64,000 nucleotides of DNA from positions 40,086,035 to 40,150,034 of the forward strand of contig OZ025256.1 of assembly GCA_964019135.1 (NCBI GenBank), read 5' to 3'. Below, in pieces: positions 46,240-56,702 of the stretch; the first letter of the stretch is position 1, and each line of letters opens with the position of its first letter. The position numbers and the translations under genes were made by a program. This DNA comes from Arenicola marina. Lineage: Eukaryota; Annelida; Polychaeta; Arenicolidae. The notes beneath the pieces are model-generated. The model saw only the letters and a program-made list of their open reading frames with translations. It made no database searches and was not told the origin of the DNA.

Positions 46240-46600
46240 GTATGTATGACATCAATTACTGCCTTTTACCGCGATTATAACGGTGGCTCTTGTAAGTAAA
46301 CGATCAGACTGAGAAAGTAAAAATTAATATTTATTTACTGGTATATTATAGTATAGTAATTTAGTGCATTACTAAATCTTCAATCTTCATTGCTCTTTCA
46401 GCTTTTTTTCATTTCATCATATCGATGCTGCTTAATCTCACGACTTCTTCGCTGTTGTGTTGCTATAATTTGTATAGTAAATTGTTTATAGTACGTGGTT
46501 CAATGTGGACTCCAATGTGCGCCAGACCAGCTTATGTATGGCTATCTCCACAGAGATATACGGCAATGGCGTGTCATCGTGACGTCATTCTTTCCTTCAG

Positions 46601-46735
46601 GAGGGGCTGGGGATGTCCAAGTACGTCAAGAAGTTCGTAAGAACCAATCCTGGCTTCGTCAACAAGTACAGGGACCGTAGTAACGGCGGGATTCCGTGTT
46701 TCGCCGAAGAAAGGCTTCTGGAACGGTCGTCTAAG
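46601..46735 (+). CDS. AGBL2/3: CCP2/3-like gene, exon 18
   Basis: Acceptor 'cattctttccttcag', donor TCTAAG|GTGACA. Phase 0/0, 45 codons. It encodes EGLGMSKYVKKFVRTNPGFV and NKYRDRSNGGIPCFAEERLL. It is a charged, possibly helical segment. I do not recognise a domain. Confidence 0.85.
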
Positions 46736-47310
46736 GTGACATTGACTTTCCATTTTGTAAGGCTGTACCATTCCGGGGTAATAACATTGGTAGTCATCAA
46801 CAGTATGATGACAGTGACGAATCCAGGTGTGCGGGGAGGGCGCGGGGGCACTAGAGGCACATTCGCTTGCTATTTGATTTTTACCGATCCAGTATAAGAT
46901 AATTGGGGGGCACTTTTCGAAAATCTTACGACCGATGGTAAATGCAAAAATGTGGGGGTGGGGGGGGGTCGCTTCACACAAATGGGGGCGGGGGGTCCAG
47001 GCCCTCTTGGCCCCTCCCACCACCACTTTGGATCCACGCCTGCATCCAAGAATGCTTCCCATAACCTAAGCTACATATTTAACCAAGATAATCATTTGGG
47101 TGATTAGATGGCATATACTACCGTCTCCAGTGCGTTGCTTATAACACATAAGAGCTCACGATAGCCTACACTTTATCCCAGATAAAGACACATTGCTATA
47201 GAACCACGGGGTACCTACTGTCTCCTCGATAGAGGGTACGTGTCGTCTTGCAAGGAATACATGAATGAATAATGTGATGTGCTGCTCTCTAACCGCTGTT
47301 GGTGTTGTAG

Positions 47311-47379
47311 AGGATGGAGGAGTCACGACAGAGACAGGAACTCGAACACCAGCGACTGGAGATGATGGCGTTGTCTGGG
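47311..47379 (+). CDS. AGBL2/3: CCP2/3-like gene, exon 19
   Basis: Acceptor 'gctgttggtgttgtag', donor TCTGGG|GTGAGG. Phase 0/0, 23 codons: RMEESRQRQELEHQRLEM and then MALSG. This is a short coiled-coil-like helix. Confidence 0.82.
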
Positions 47380-47563
47380 GTGAGGCCCTGGCACACTGTC
47401 TGACTACTGTTAGTTAGGTTGATCACAAGCCATGTAGCTCTAGTCTATGTCGCAAGTCAGATAATGAATTTAAGTTTATTTCCGCGATAAGCCATATTAC
47501 GAGAATGGCAGAAAAGGGTTTAAATAAGTTTTAAAATGTTGTAATAAGACAACATAATTATAT

Positions 47564-47758
47564 GGGGGGCCTCCCTGGTGTACTGGTTTAGCGCGCTAGA
47601 CCGCTGATCGAGTTGTCCCGAGAGCGAGTCCTGGCCCTGGCGCCTAATCTGGGGCATGTGTCACCCATTAATCCTTCATCCCGGGAGGTTAAGTTTTCCA
47701 CTTTAGCCATTGTGTGCACAAAAGCGGCATAAAACACAAATTCATTTCATTTCAATTC
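47564..47758 (+). mobile_element. SINE family B, 50 bp upstream of exon 20
   Basis: 'gggcctccctggtgtactgg', degraded B box 'cgagtcctggccctgg', 'taatctggggcatgtgtcac', 'ttagccattgtgtgcacaaa', tail 'attcatttcatttcaattc'. Confidence 0.75.
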
Positions 47759-47809
47759 TACCGATGATATCACTCGAGTTTAATCTACCGTGTGGGGTAC
47801 TGCTTTCAG

Positions 47810-47987
47810 ATGGGGGAGGGTGGTGACCCGGGGAGCACTACCCCACCCCTGGGCACCCTGCCCGGCCAGCCTCTCTCCACCCCCCAGGGTCTCAGACGTC
47901 AGGTGACGAACGCTGAGCTCCGACAACACTTCTGCGCGGCCCTCGGGCAGTTCACCTTCCCGCCTCGGACCGGCTACACCCACGTCG
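47810..47987 (+). CDS. AGBL2/3: CCP2/3-like gene, exon 20
   Basis: Acceptor 'ggtactgctttcag', donor GTCG|GTAGGT. Phase in 0, out 1. It encodes a Gly/Pro-rich start (MGEGGDPGSTTPPLGTLPGQ) and then LRRQVTNAELRQHFCAALGQ and FTFPPRTGYTHV. The second half looks folded and may be a conserved tail motif of invertebrate orthologues. Confidence 0.87.
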
Positions 47988-48465
47988 GTAGGTGGGGGAC
48001 GAGGGAAGGGATGGGGAGGAGGCCAAAGTTGGAGGGGTGGGGGGGTACAGGTCATACTCACCTAATAATATATTCTCTATGAACGAAATGGGATGTTGCA
48101 GTTAACAAAGGAATTGTGTGAGATATATCAGTCCACAACCGTGCATTGATTAAGCATTGTCAGTGAAAAAAAGTCCAATTGTAGGCTGTAGGCATACACG
48201 TTTTAATCGCAGGCATGATAATAAATAATGAATAATTATATCAATAATATTGGACCTAATCCGAACACAAAAACGTGTTTTAATACAGTATGTATGCATG
48301 TGTATAGAATAGAATTAGTTTCAGTTTCGTACCAAAGACGAAACATCAAAACACATATGAAATTATATATGTGACTTGACCTCAGATTGTATATATAACT
48401 GACGGAATATTATACATGTTGATGATATATTGACTTGAACCTGTGTGTGTCCCCGTGACCCCCAG

Positions 48466-48544
48466 GCATGCAGAGAGGTAGCACCGGGCATGACGGCCTG
48501 GGACGTCTGAACGGTCTGGCCCTACAGCCGCCAGAATATGACAG
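48466..48544 (+). CDS. AGBL2/3: CCP2/3-like gene, exon 21
   Basis: Acceptor 'cccgtgacccccag', donor GACAG|GTACGT. Phase in 1, out 2. It encodes GMQRGSTGHDGLGRLNGLAL and QPPEYD. Disordered in character. Confidence 0.85.
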
Positions 48545-48972
48545 GTACGTAATGTGCTCATTGTCATATTCAAGGTCAAGGTCAAGGTCAATGCACGCGC
48601 CTTTAATGGGATATGATTTCTGAAGTAATATTATTTTTGTTTGCATTACAGAAAATACATGAATGGTTTGCACCAATCGTGTTTTTTTTACAAGAACCAG
48701 AGGTGGGGTTGTGACTTTTCAATGGAACGAGATCCATTTATTGATCCATCCATTAAGACCTGCATCCTCTAAGAGCTCAAATGTGGCCAGGCGTTAGCGA
48801 TTAGGTAATTTTAGCCTGTGTCTCCTTACCTTCAATACCTCTGTAATGCATAATATATGTAACGAAATATTTACTTTTTGGAAAATAAATGAAATGAATT
48901 CTGAAGAGTGATACTAGCATCTTGTTATCATTTTAATGTGATACACACCTTTCCTTGATTATCGCCCATCAG

Positions 48973-49089
48973 CTCGGAGTCGGACGAGGACGATGAGGCA
49001 CCACTCCCCCTCCCCCGGGGACGCTCCTCCTCTCACCCCACAGACCATCCTGGCATGCCGCAGGTGCTACCCCACAGGAGGCTGGGCAG
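48973..49089 (+). CDS. AGBL2/3: CCP2/3-like gene, exon 22
   Basis: Acceptor 'tatcgcccatcag', donor GGCAG|GTCGGT (moderate). Phase in 2, out 2. It encodes SSESDEDDEAPLPLPRGRSS and SHPTDHPGMPQVLPHRRLG. An acidic cluster followed by a basic Pro-rich part. Alternative donors just downstream would change the frame of the next exon. Confidence 0.78.
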
Positions 49090-49261
49090 GTCGGTGTTCT
49101 CTCTGTCTCTCGTTGTGTGTCTGGTACACAGTGAGCTGTGGGCGTATATTCTTGTTGGTGGCTTAAGGATTCACGATTCAATAGTTAGTTGACCTTGAGA
49201 AGTTGTTTACTTGCTTGGGATTGCAAAGCCACGTGTTCACCGCAGCGTCTTCAGTGGGTGA

Positions 49262-49590
49262 TTAGCGGCTTTCGTAGCAATGTCAAGGTCATCATATTGA
49301 TCATGTCATTGGTATAACGCAATGTCAAGATCAACACTGATCATGCCATTAATATATAGAAATGTCAAGGTCATCACTGATCATGCCATTGATATAACGC
49401 AATGTCAAGGTCGTGGCTGATCACGTCATATGTATAACGCAATGTCCAGATCAGTAACTGATCATGTCATGATTATAACGCAATGCCAAGGTCATCACTG
49501 ATTATGTCATTAGTATATCGCAAAGCCAAGGTCATCACAGATCATGTCATTGATAATACGCAATGCCAAGGTCACCCAAGTAGAAGCCGC
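49262..49590 (+). repeat. 40-bp degenerate tandem repeat, ~8 copies
   Basis: The unit is close to 'gcaatgtcaaggtcatcact' + 'gatcatgtcattgatataac'. Copies differ at several positions. It lies about 170 bp after the exon 22 donor and does not include it. Confidence 0.85.
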
Positions 49591-50473
49591 TATAGTTATG
49601 TAGGTGCATGCCACTAGTTTCTTCCCATTCAACATTTCACCTTGATATCATATTTTTCGTGTGTTTGCACACAAACACAATCAGGCAACAGGGCTGGTAG
49701 GAATTTCGAAAAGTCTTAGGCTATAATGTATATATAGAGCTTAGGCATCATGCATGTTATGTCATGATTTTTATATTGTGCTGTTGTCAACATTTTCTGA
49801 ACTGCCATTTACCAGTTGCCACAAATAGCGTCTAGAAGCTAGAATTTCATATGTTATATTACGAATGAAATTATCAAGTATCGTTGTCTCAATGATGCGA
49901 AAGGTAACATTATGCCATTAAATCTGAGAGCCATCAGTAAGTGCTATCCATGACACGGTGGTAACCCGTGAATCATCGCTTCATCCTGTGACGTCACACG
50001 TTGGATGGATACTTTAGATGCATGTGGTTTACTTGTAGGACGCAGACAACGGTGCGGTAATACTAACCACGGCGTTTCCTCCTTCCATGTAGCTTTCCGC
50101 TAATAATATCGCTTTGTGCTTTCTAAGATGTCCATGCTTCATGCAGCTTAGATAGCTCAGATTCACATAACAAAATTAGACTAATAATCGAGCTTCGCAA
50201 TCCATAACAGCAGCAACCCGAGCTCTGCCAGCAGAAAGCCCGCTGCAGGAGGTCCTAACGGTGGGGTTCGTGCTCCACTGGAATAACTCTGGCGGGACGT
50301 CTTTCACACAGTAATTCTACTTCTTCCAAATCTCAATCAATTCGCCTTGATACAACCTCCCACTATTTAGAAATCGCAACTGTGCCTCCCATCAGCAATA
50401 AAATGTATTTAACGCTATGTACATCCTTCGCTGTTATACTCTAAGTTATTTTACCTACGGGGCGGGTTTCCTC

Positions 50474-50718
50474 CCCAGTAGCTCAGTTTGTTAAGCAGGC
50501 TGAGCTGCAGAACAACCGGACGTTGGGACGAACCCTGCTCCTGCGTGAGGGGCATATAAAACACCCACTTCTTTCCCATTCCTCCCGCAAATGGTCTCAT
50601 TTACTTAAATTGGCCTTGCAACTGACCCCTTTCCATTGGTCCTTGAAGTTCCTGGGCTCAATTATCCTTTATATGCCCCAAAGCGGCATGAAACCCCCAA
50701 CATGTATTTTCATTTCGC
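50474..50718 (+). mobile_element. SINE family B, diverged
   Basis: 'cccagtagctcagtttgtta' (A box), degraded B box 'gggacgaaccctgctcc', body 'cccttgaagttcctgggc'-like stretch, '3' end 'atgccccaaagcggcatgaa' and a 'atttcatttcgc' tail. Confidence 0.6.
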
Positions 50719-51049
50719 TGATTACATCCGCTAACATGCCAATATCGGGAAGTATATAAACACCCATTGGTTTCCTATTCCTCAGGCAAATGGTCTGTTA
50801 AATTAATTACCTTGGCCTTAGCTGGATACTAATGCATGGATGTTTTCTCGACGTAATTGTTACTGATAGAATCTCCGTATCTCTGTGGTAGGAGGCACAT
50901 GTCTTGCTCAAGGTTTGTAATGCTTTAAGCCATTTGTCTTAACAATTGCTTCAATATATGTATATATATAAATGTATATGTGTATAATTATGTCTATCTG
51001 TGTTTCATAATCAGCGCCATCAGTTTTTCCTTCCAAAGTCAATTGTCAT

Positions 51050-51135
51050 GAGTTTTGTGACTCACTTTTAGTGACTCACTTTTAGTGACTCACTTTTAGT
51101 GACTCACTTTTAGTGACTCAATTTTAGTGACTCAC
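51050..51135 (+). repeat. 15-bp tandem repeat, ~5.5 copies
   Basis: Unit 'tagtgactcactttt', nearly perfect. TGACTCA inside each unit equals the AP-1 consensus, but this follows from the unit sequence and has no visible gene context. Confidence 0.9.
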
Positions 51136-52538
51136 GTATGTTCACCGCCCTTCAATACATTTACTTCTACCGATTGTCTTTGTCAACGCAGCAGAATTTG
51201 CGACCAAACGAAACGACGTATTATGTCCATAGCTTTTTCTGCCAATGTCGCTACAGTTCCGACGGGTATAACCTCACTTATACATACATTTGTCTGCTAT
51301 GCGATACTTTTTGCTGTTTCTTACGCTTGTTTCTTTATCCTCTTCGCCTTCTATGCTGGGATATCACTATTCGTGTCTTGGTAGGTAAAGACGTGTGCGA
51401 TATAAACTTTCTCTTTAAAACTTAACATGTGGTAATAATAATCATCACAATCGCAATTAACCGCAATATATATTCCACTTGCACACATTTTTTCTGCGCC
51501 TGAATTTTTTAGTATGCATTATTTTTTGCATAGTATATGATAACTTCATCATAAATGGGGACTTCAATACGCTGGTTTGTAAGCTGAGTGTGGAAAGACG
51601 GTGTAACAAATGTTAATGTGCATGCCAGTTATACCGATTCAACGGTCTCCTATTATGGTATGAATGGTTATGTGGACTAACTACACCACTAGATACTGTT
51701 CTAACCTGCACGATGTGAATTATAAATAATCAATCTTACGCAACATGGAGGGTGGACAACTACAATAAGAGCATTGGACTAATAAGCAGTAACTTAATGG
51801 CCGAGGAACACGACCATACGGGAAAGTAATGGAGTCCATGCAAGGGAAAAGCCCGAGGACCCATTGTTAACGGGTAACGTTATTTTCCCGGGACGTTAAC
51901 TTACGTAAAATCCTACGAAACTTATACAACTGGATTACCAAAAAATAATGTCGCGAGAGAACAATGGTGTGACGTCATCACGTGACGTATCGCGGTTTCA
52001 AAATCTGATTCTTAGATAGTTAGTATGTTATCGATTACCCTTAAAGCTGGGAAATAAAGAAATCGATATAACATTAGTGTCGTTATTAATAACTAACTTT
52101 GATAACATTTTCCACCGGTGCATAAGGTAAATTCGGGTTATCGTAGGTACACTTCGCGTCTAGATGTATGCCGTTCGTTATTACGAAAGACAAGTATAAC
52201 CTCAAGTTGATCAATATGTATCCTTATCCCCAAACAGTTCTCATTAATTTGTTAATATGCCAGTTACAATCTTTATATTGACTCAACTGTTAACGACTTA
52301 ACCTCAACTCCACCACCAGTTTGTTGGTGGCCGTTGTTGGTGGCCAAGGTGGCCGTTGATATATGTATTCGTGGAGTTTATACGAAACAAATCTTTATAT
52401 TATAAATTTTCCCTTCTTAGACCGTTGCTATCACTGTGTATTCAGTGTATTTATAACCTATTAAAGTGCAGCAATACATGTGACGATATATATATATATA
52501 TAAGCCACATCCTGATGTGAGTGCCGTCAATCTTTCAG

Positions 52539-52701
52539 GATCTGCGCTCCGCTTCCTCCGGTCGGCAGTTGTTCCATCCCCCCGCGACACAGCCACAGTC
52601 TGGCGGTGGCCCCCCTGGCTATTGGCGGTCCAGGGGACTATCCTCGCATCACCGGGGCGCCTCTTACGGCGCGCCATCTAGCGAGCAAGGCAGAAGTGCA
52701 G
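52539..52701 (+). CDS. AGBL2/3: CCP2/3-like gene, exon 23
   Basis: Acceptor 'gccgtcaatctttcag', donor GTGCAG|GTTAGT. The frame joined in phase from exon 22 begins ICAPLPPVGSCSIPPRHSHS and continues LAVAPLAIGGPGDYPRITGA. It has very few T-first codons (about 4 of 54), as expected for coding. A second frame (DLRSASSGRQLF...) is also open but has about 14 T-first codons and would need another exon 22 donor. Phase in 2, out 0. Confidence 0.68.
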
Positions 52702-53057
52702 GTTAGTGGGGATGCGAGTTTCACTCCCGACAGAGGGCGCTCGCTCAGCTCACACTAAGCCGCCCTCTGTCGCCAGATCGGTGTGTATAAGTAGGGAGTT
52801 CTGAAACTCATCATGAATTAATTGTAGAAGTAATGGCGCACCCTGAATTATTGGACTTATATTGAGTGGATGTTATTGCACGTAATGTCCAACAAATCCG
52901 TAAAAAGGAAGCCGAACTTTTACAATGATTTAAATTCATGTCGCACTTCCTTCCGGTAAATAATTAGCTGGTCCGACTCAGTAACCTTCATAACTAATGT
53001 TGAAAGGTTTCCCTTTTCAAATGTGTTACTTGATGTAAGGTAATTTGTTGGTTGCAG

Positions 53058-53111
53058 TCGGCACTCGTACTCCGCGCGTCCCGAAGAGTGAGTGAGCGGC
53101 ACGCTACCTGA
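53058..53111 (+). CDS. AGBL2/3: CCP2/3-like gene, exon 24 (C-terminus and stop)
   Basis: Acceptor 'aatttgttggttgcag'. In phase 0 it reads SALVLRASRRVSERHAT and stops at TGA 53109-53111. The two other phases also stop within about 40 bases (RHSYSARPEE or GTRTPRVPKSE ends), so the C-terminus lies here in any case. The exon is short and unconserved, so it is only moderately supported. Confidence 0.5.
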   Translation, partial: SALVLRASRRVSERHAT

Positions 53112-53810
53112 GAACGACATCATCACGCAGCAACACCGCCATCGGCTCCTCAATAAGCCGTTAATTTATAAACCTGAACTTGTTCGCTTGAGATGTTTTG
53201 GGCTCTGTCCATTATTTACAGTGGTGCGGGACTTAAATAGACAAATCGGGTTACTAAAGTATTTTATAATTACTGCGGACCTGCTAATAATGAAACAGGA
53301 CCGTGGATATTAACTGCGGACCTGTACAGAAACATGGCAGTTAATATTCACTGCGGGCCGGCTAACAGTGACGCAGGACGTACAATAATGAAACAGGACA
53401 GTTGATATTTACTGCGGACCTCTTCATATGGAGACGCAGCAGTTGATATTCTTTGCGGATCGGCTCTTAGTGGACTTGGGGAGTTCCTGGATGAGGCGAA
53501 GTTTAAATGATTTGTCCACATGTTGATGCATTTCACCTTGATAGATGGTAGATATTGTTCACCAAGAGAGATTGCATCATGTTGCAGAAGTGGCGCTGTG
53601 ATATTGTGACGTTCAACATGTTCCTGTTGTAATGGCATCGCAGCGTTAATCTAATGTTCTCAGTGAGGAAAAACACTGTTTTAACAATGTTTCCGCAAGT
53701 TAGCTATGTATGTAATGTTCTTATAATGTTGTACCATCAAGATCCAAATCTGGAGAAATGCCCGCCGCTTAGCGATATATTTTGTATTATGTCAATACAG
53801 AATAAACTCT

Positions 53811-53816
53811 CGTTCG
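53811..53816 (+). terminator. Candidate poly(A) signal of the CCP2/3-like gene
   Basis: First canonical AATAAA on the plus strand after the stop, giving a ~0.7-kb 3' UTR. A second AATAAA lies at 53893. No downstream GU-rich test is possible beyond noting 'tggtgtgggtatgtggtgttgg' words near 53935. Confidence 0.35.
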
Positions 53817-54939
53817 ATGCAAACGAGATCTCGTCTTATACAGACGACATGTCGTTCTTCCGTCCACATTGTTACCTCTTGTTTTATAGACCAATAAACA
53901 TGTGGGCAACAGTATATGGTATATGGTGATGGTATATGGTGTGGGTATGTGGTGTTGGACTGTTGATATTGGACTGTACAGGCACTACGGAATCTTATCG
54001 AGACCCCACGATACAGGCATACTTATACTATACGTCAATGCCTAGCAACAACGGCCTGTACGTGCTGCCTACTTTCCGGTTGTCGGCCTTCACTCGAAGC
54101 TCTGTGCATATAAGGATTATAACCACCGGAGTAGAATGATGTAATATATGAGCGGTTAGACAGTTGATAAACCAGAATGCGGTTGTCTCATGAGTGACTG
54201 CCAGTGTCAGACGATCTAATGTGCTGCGCGGGGTTTTACATGTCGTATGACGTAATAATCATCATGACGCGCGTGTCTGCGCGCGGTATATGGTTACGAA
54301 ACAACGCTCCTTATATATGGACTGAACAGGCAAGGACAATGGTGCTCCGTTGTAAACACCGATCATTTGGCTCAAAATACAACGCTTCCAATAGTCTCAT
54401 CAAACAGACCACATGCATTATGGAGAGATGAATGTTTTATCTGTAACAATATTATGATTTTATAGTTAACAATGCCTGGACCAAAGCAAACAAAAAATAG
54501 TTTCACACCCACTCGATTCTTCACGCACAAACCGCGCAGCCGGCCGGTACCCAACACTCAAACGTTGACTACAATGAGTCCGCGTCACGCAGCTGCAGCC
54601 AGGCACCAGCGTGATGCGCACTCGTTTGTTGGTCCCCAAAAGACCTAAACCGGAAATAGAACCCGCGAGAACTGTACAGCCATATACATGCACGGAACTA
54701 CCTCTATCAACCCAACGTAATGTAATGAGACTGAGCGATATATGCGTTTTTTATGAGGTTTTCGGGGGATGAAGGTTTGAGTAGGGAATAAGAAACAATT
54801 CGGGACATGGATAAAGTTCGATATCGACAAGATAATAGTCTTGGGGGTTTATCAGATTTAGTGAGCCTGACACCATGGTCCAGGTTTACGCCAAAGGGAA
54901 CTTCAGCAAATCCAATATGGCCCCTATCAATAGGTCGTT

Positions 54940-55045
54940 CTTCCATGTAAGGGCGAACCATTGCTTCAGTATAGCTCACGTATTACTCACGCCTAACGTT
55001 TACTACAATAATGCATTTCGTGGGTTCTAACATGGAAGATGAAGC
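54940..55045 (-). mobile_element. Small dispersed inverted-repeat element, copy 3 (reversed)
   Basis: The reverse complement reads 'cttccatgttagaacccacg', 'tattgtagtaaacg', 'acgtgagctatactgaagca' and 'atggttcgcccttacatgg', matching copies at 39671 and 45058. Confidence 0.6.
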
Positions 55046-56406
55046 CATCTATCTCACCCCCCCCCCCTCCCCCCAGGCCCCGTGTGGTCGCGTTATGTGG
55101 CTCCTGCGTACGGGTCGCTGGTTGCATTTGAGGGGTCACTATATGAGGGAGCAAGGGAGGAGGGGGGGGGGGGTGGGGTGATCGTATTGTCAAATCACGA
55201 AGAATAAATGTTTTTATTCCCAGGTCACGATGAATTAGATGGAGAAGTTCCCGCATACAATGAAAGAGGCGGATACATGATATAAATGAGCGATTTCCCA
55301 ATTGACGGTTATTTAATATTAAAATTCTCACTTCACGATCAATTTAAATCATTGATCACGACGGTCGGCTAATATCTCATTCCCAGTTCCCGAAGAATTA
55401 GGTTCCTCATTCCCAGTTCACAGTGAAATAAAAATTAAAAAACGTTCCCGAGTCTAGTATTGTGAACAGCGTGTCTCTTCAGAATTACCAAACAATAGAA
55501 ATCGCTTCATCTTTAAGATAGCTGCTCGTTCATGCAACAGTTATTTCTCTCGGTTGTTGTTATGAACAATTGTACCTGGGTAAAGTGAAACAAAATCTTA
55601 GTTTAAATAAAATCTCGGCTAAAGCTGAAAAACGTAAACATATTATATAGTCAACATTGTAATAGTTTATATGAAGCGTTAAAATAGTGTCTAGTTCTAA
55701 AGCGGTGTTAGTGATCTGTGGAGCTACTAACTTCTTGACATGGAGCCATATTTAGAAGGAAGAATGCCGTCACCGGTATTTCGTCGCAGCGAGTGGCTGT
55801 GAAACTCTGGGGGCATCGTATAGTTTTTTGCTTAGATCAATGAATCGCCTACCATCGAAAGAGATAAAAATTCAACAAGTGTCTTATATTCGCTGTGCGC
55901 ATTCTAAAAAGTCTCCTGACTGCAATAAACAACACATTTTTCTCGACACTCGCTCAGCCATTTTGGCTTATCTTAGGTTGCCAGATTCTCAAAGTGGCGG
56001 AGCAAGTTTGTGTAAACTTCGTGCTATTTAGTGCATGTATAAAAGGCCAACATTGAGTATGAGGCAACGAAAGTTTTAACATTTGTGGAATTACTTTTCA
56101 TCACTTTTGATGGGTAATTTACTGATAGGGGTAAGTAGCTACATGATGCACAGACACCCCCACCAATTCCTGGACTCGAGGCACATTGCGAAACTGTAAT
56201 TTGCTTCCAGATGGCGCAGGACATGTGGTTAGACGTTTTTGTCACTAGGACATTTTGGGTCCTAACAGACGTAAGCCAAGTCGGTCACACTGGCATCAGA
56301 CTACATGTTGTGGGATGCAACGAAATGTTCGTGCTTTTGGCCAAGCATGCAAGTCACATGTCGCGAAAGCTCCCGGGGCAATGAAATTGAGGTCGAATGA
56401 ACGTCA

Positions 56407-56660
56407 TGGTATGAATGTGCCAGGGTTCGAACCCACGACTTGTTGGCCTGCAGCTCAGCCAGCTGACCAACCAGATGAAGGACTTTATTTTCTGGAGTTA
56501 AAGGATAAATACCATGGTGTGTCGAAATTAACATAAATGAATTTAATGTTTCAAGCCGCTTTTGGGCACAATAGGGCTAACACTAGGCCAGGAAGGATTC
56601 TTGGAGGAAACAAGCCCAATTGTAGGTGCCCGGGGAACGAGTTCGCCATGGTGAATCGAA
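56407..56660 (-). mobile_element. SINE family B, minus strand
   Basis: The minus strand reads 'gctcagctgcaggccaacaa' (head), 'gtgggttcgaaccctggc' (B box) and, toward 56570, 'ttgtgcccaaaagcggctt', the family-B 3' block. The order of the parts suggests two overlapping or rearranged copies. Confidence 0.55.
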
Positions 56661-56696
56661 GAAAAAGCCCACACACATAGAGTATAAATAATATGT

Positions 56697-56702
56697 TTTA
56701 TT
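56697..56702 (-). terminator. Candidate poly(A) signal of syndecan
   Basis: AATAAA on the minus strand (TTTATT here). It would give a 3' UTR of about 4.3 kb. An earlier AATAAA on the minus strand near 60275 would give about 0.7 kb. Which is used cannot be told from sequence alone. Confidence 0.3.

Larger units (their letters stand above)
49090..52538 (+). other. Intron 22 (3.4 kb), small repeats
   Basis: It contains a 40-bp array (49262-49590), a family-B SINE (50474-50718) and a 15-bp array (51050-51135). The rest is AT-rich sequence without exon-like signals. A 52340 duplication of 'gttggtggcc' is also seen. Confidence 0.5.
7285..53111 (+). other. AGBL2/3: Cytosolic carboxypeptidase 2/3-like gene locus (24-exon model)
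   Basis: The gene encodes an M14-family zinc carboxypeptidase of the CCP2/CCP3 group, enzymes that remove glutamates from tubulin C-terminal tails and polyglutamylated side chains. Seen here: the N-domain motif FESRFESGNL (exon 5); RVHPGE with zinc ligands His and Glu (exon 9); [11 protein letters not shown], the carboxylate-binding Asn and Arg (exon 10); DMHGHSRK with the third zinc His (exon 11); and MEATFCGS with the catalytic Glu (exon 12). All are intact. Twenty-four exons chain with matching phases to 1,422 codons plus a stop, against about 900 residues for human AGBL2. The excess is a ~418-residue N-terminal extension and a long charged C-tail. Exon 3 is tentative; an internal start near exon 4 is an alternative. 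Confidence 0.9.
53112..56696. other. CCP 3' UTR and convergent intergenic space
   Basis: 53220-53470 has degenerate ~60-bp repeats built on 'actgcggacctg'. AATAAA at 53811 and 53893 are candidate plus-strand poly(A) signals. 54940-55045 is a reversed small inverted-repeat element. 56407-56660 is a minus-strand SINE. No other gene was recognised; short open frames here lack coding composition. Confidence 0.5.

Noticed and set aside
51056-51135. AP-1 enhancer (TGACTCA repeated)
   Set aside because: The motif is part of a 15-bp tandem unit deep in an intron. No supporting context.
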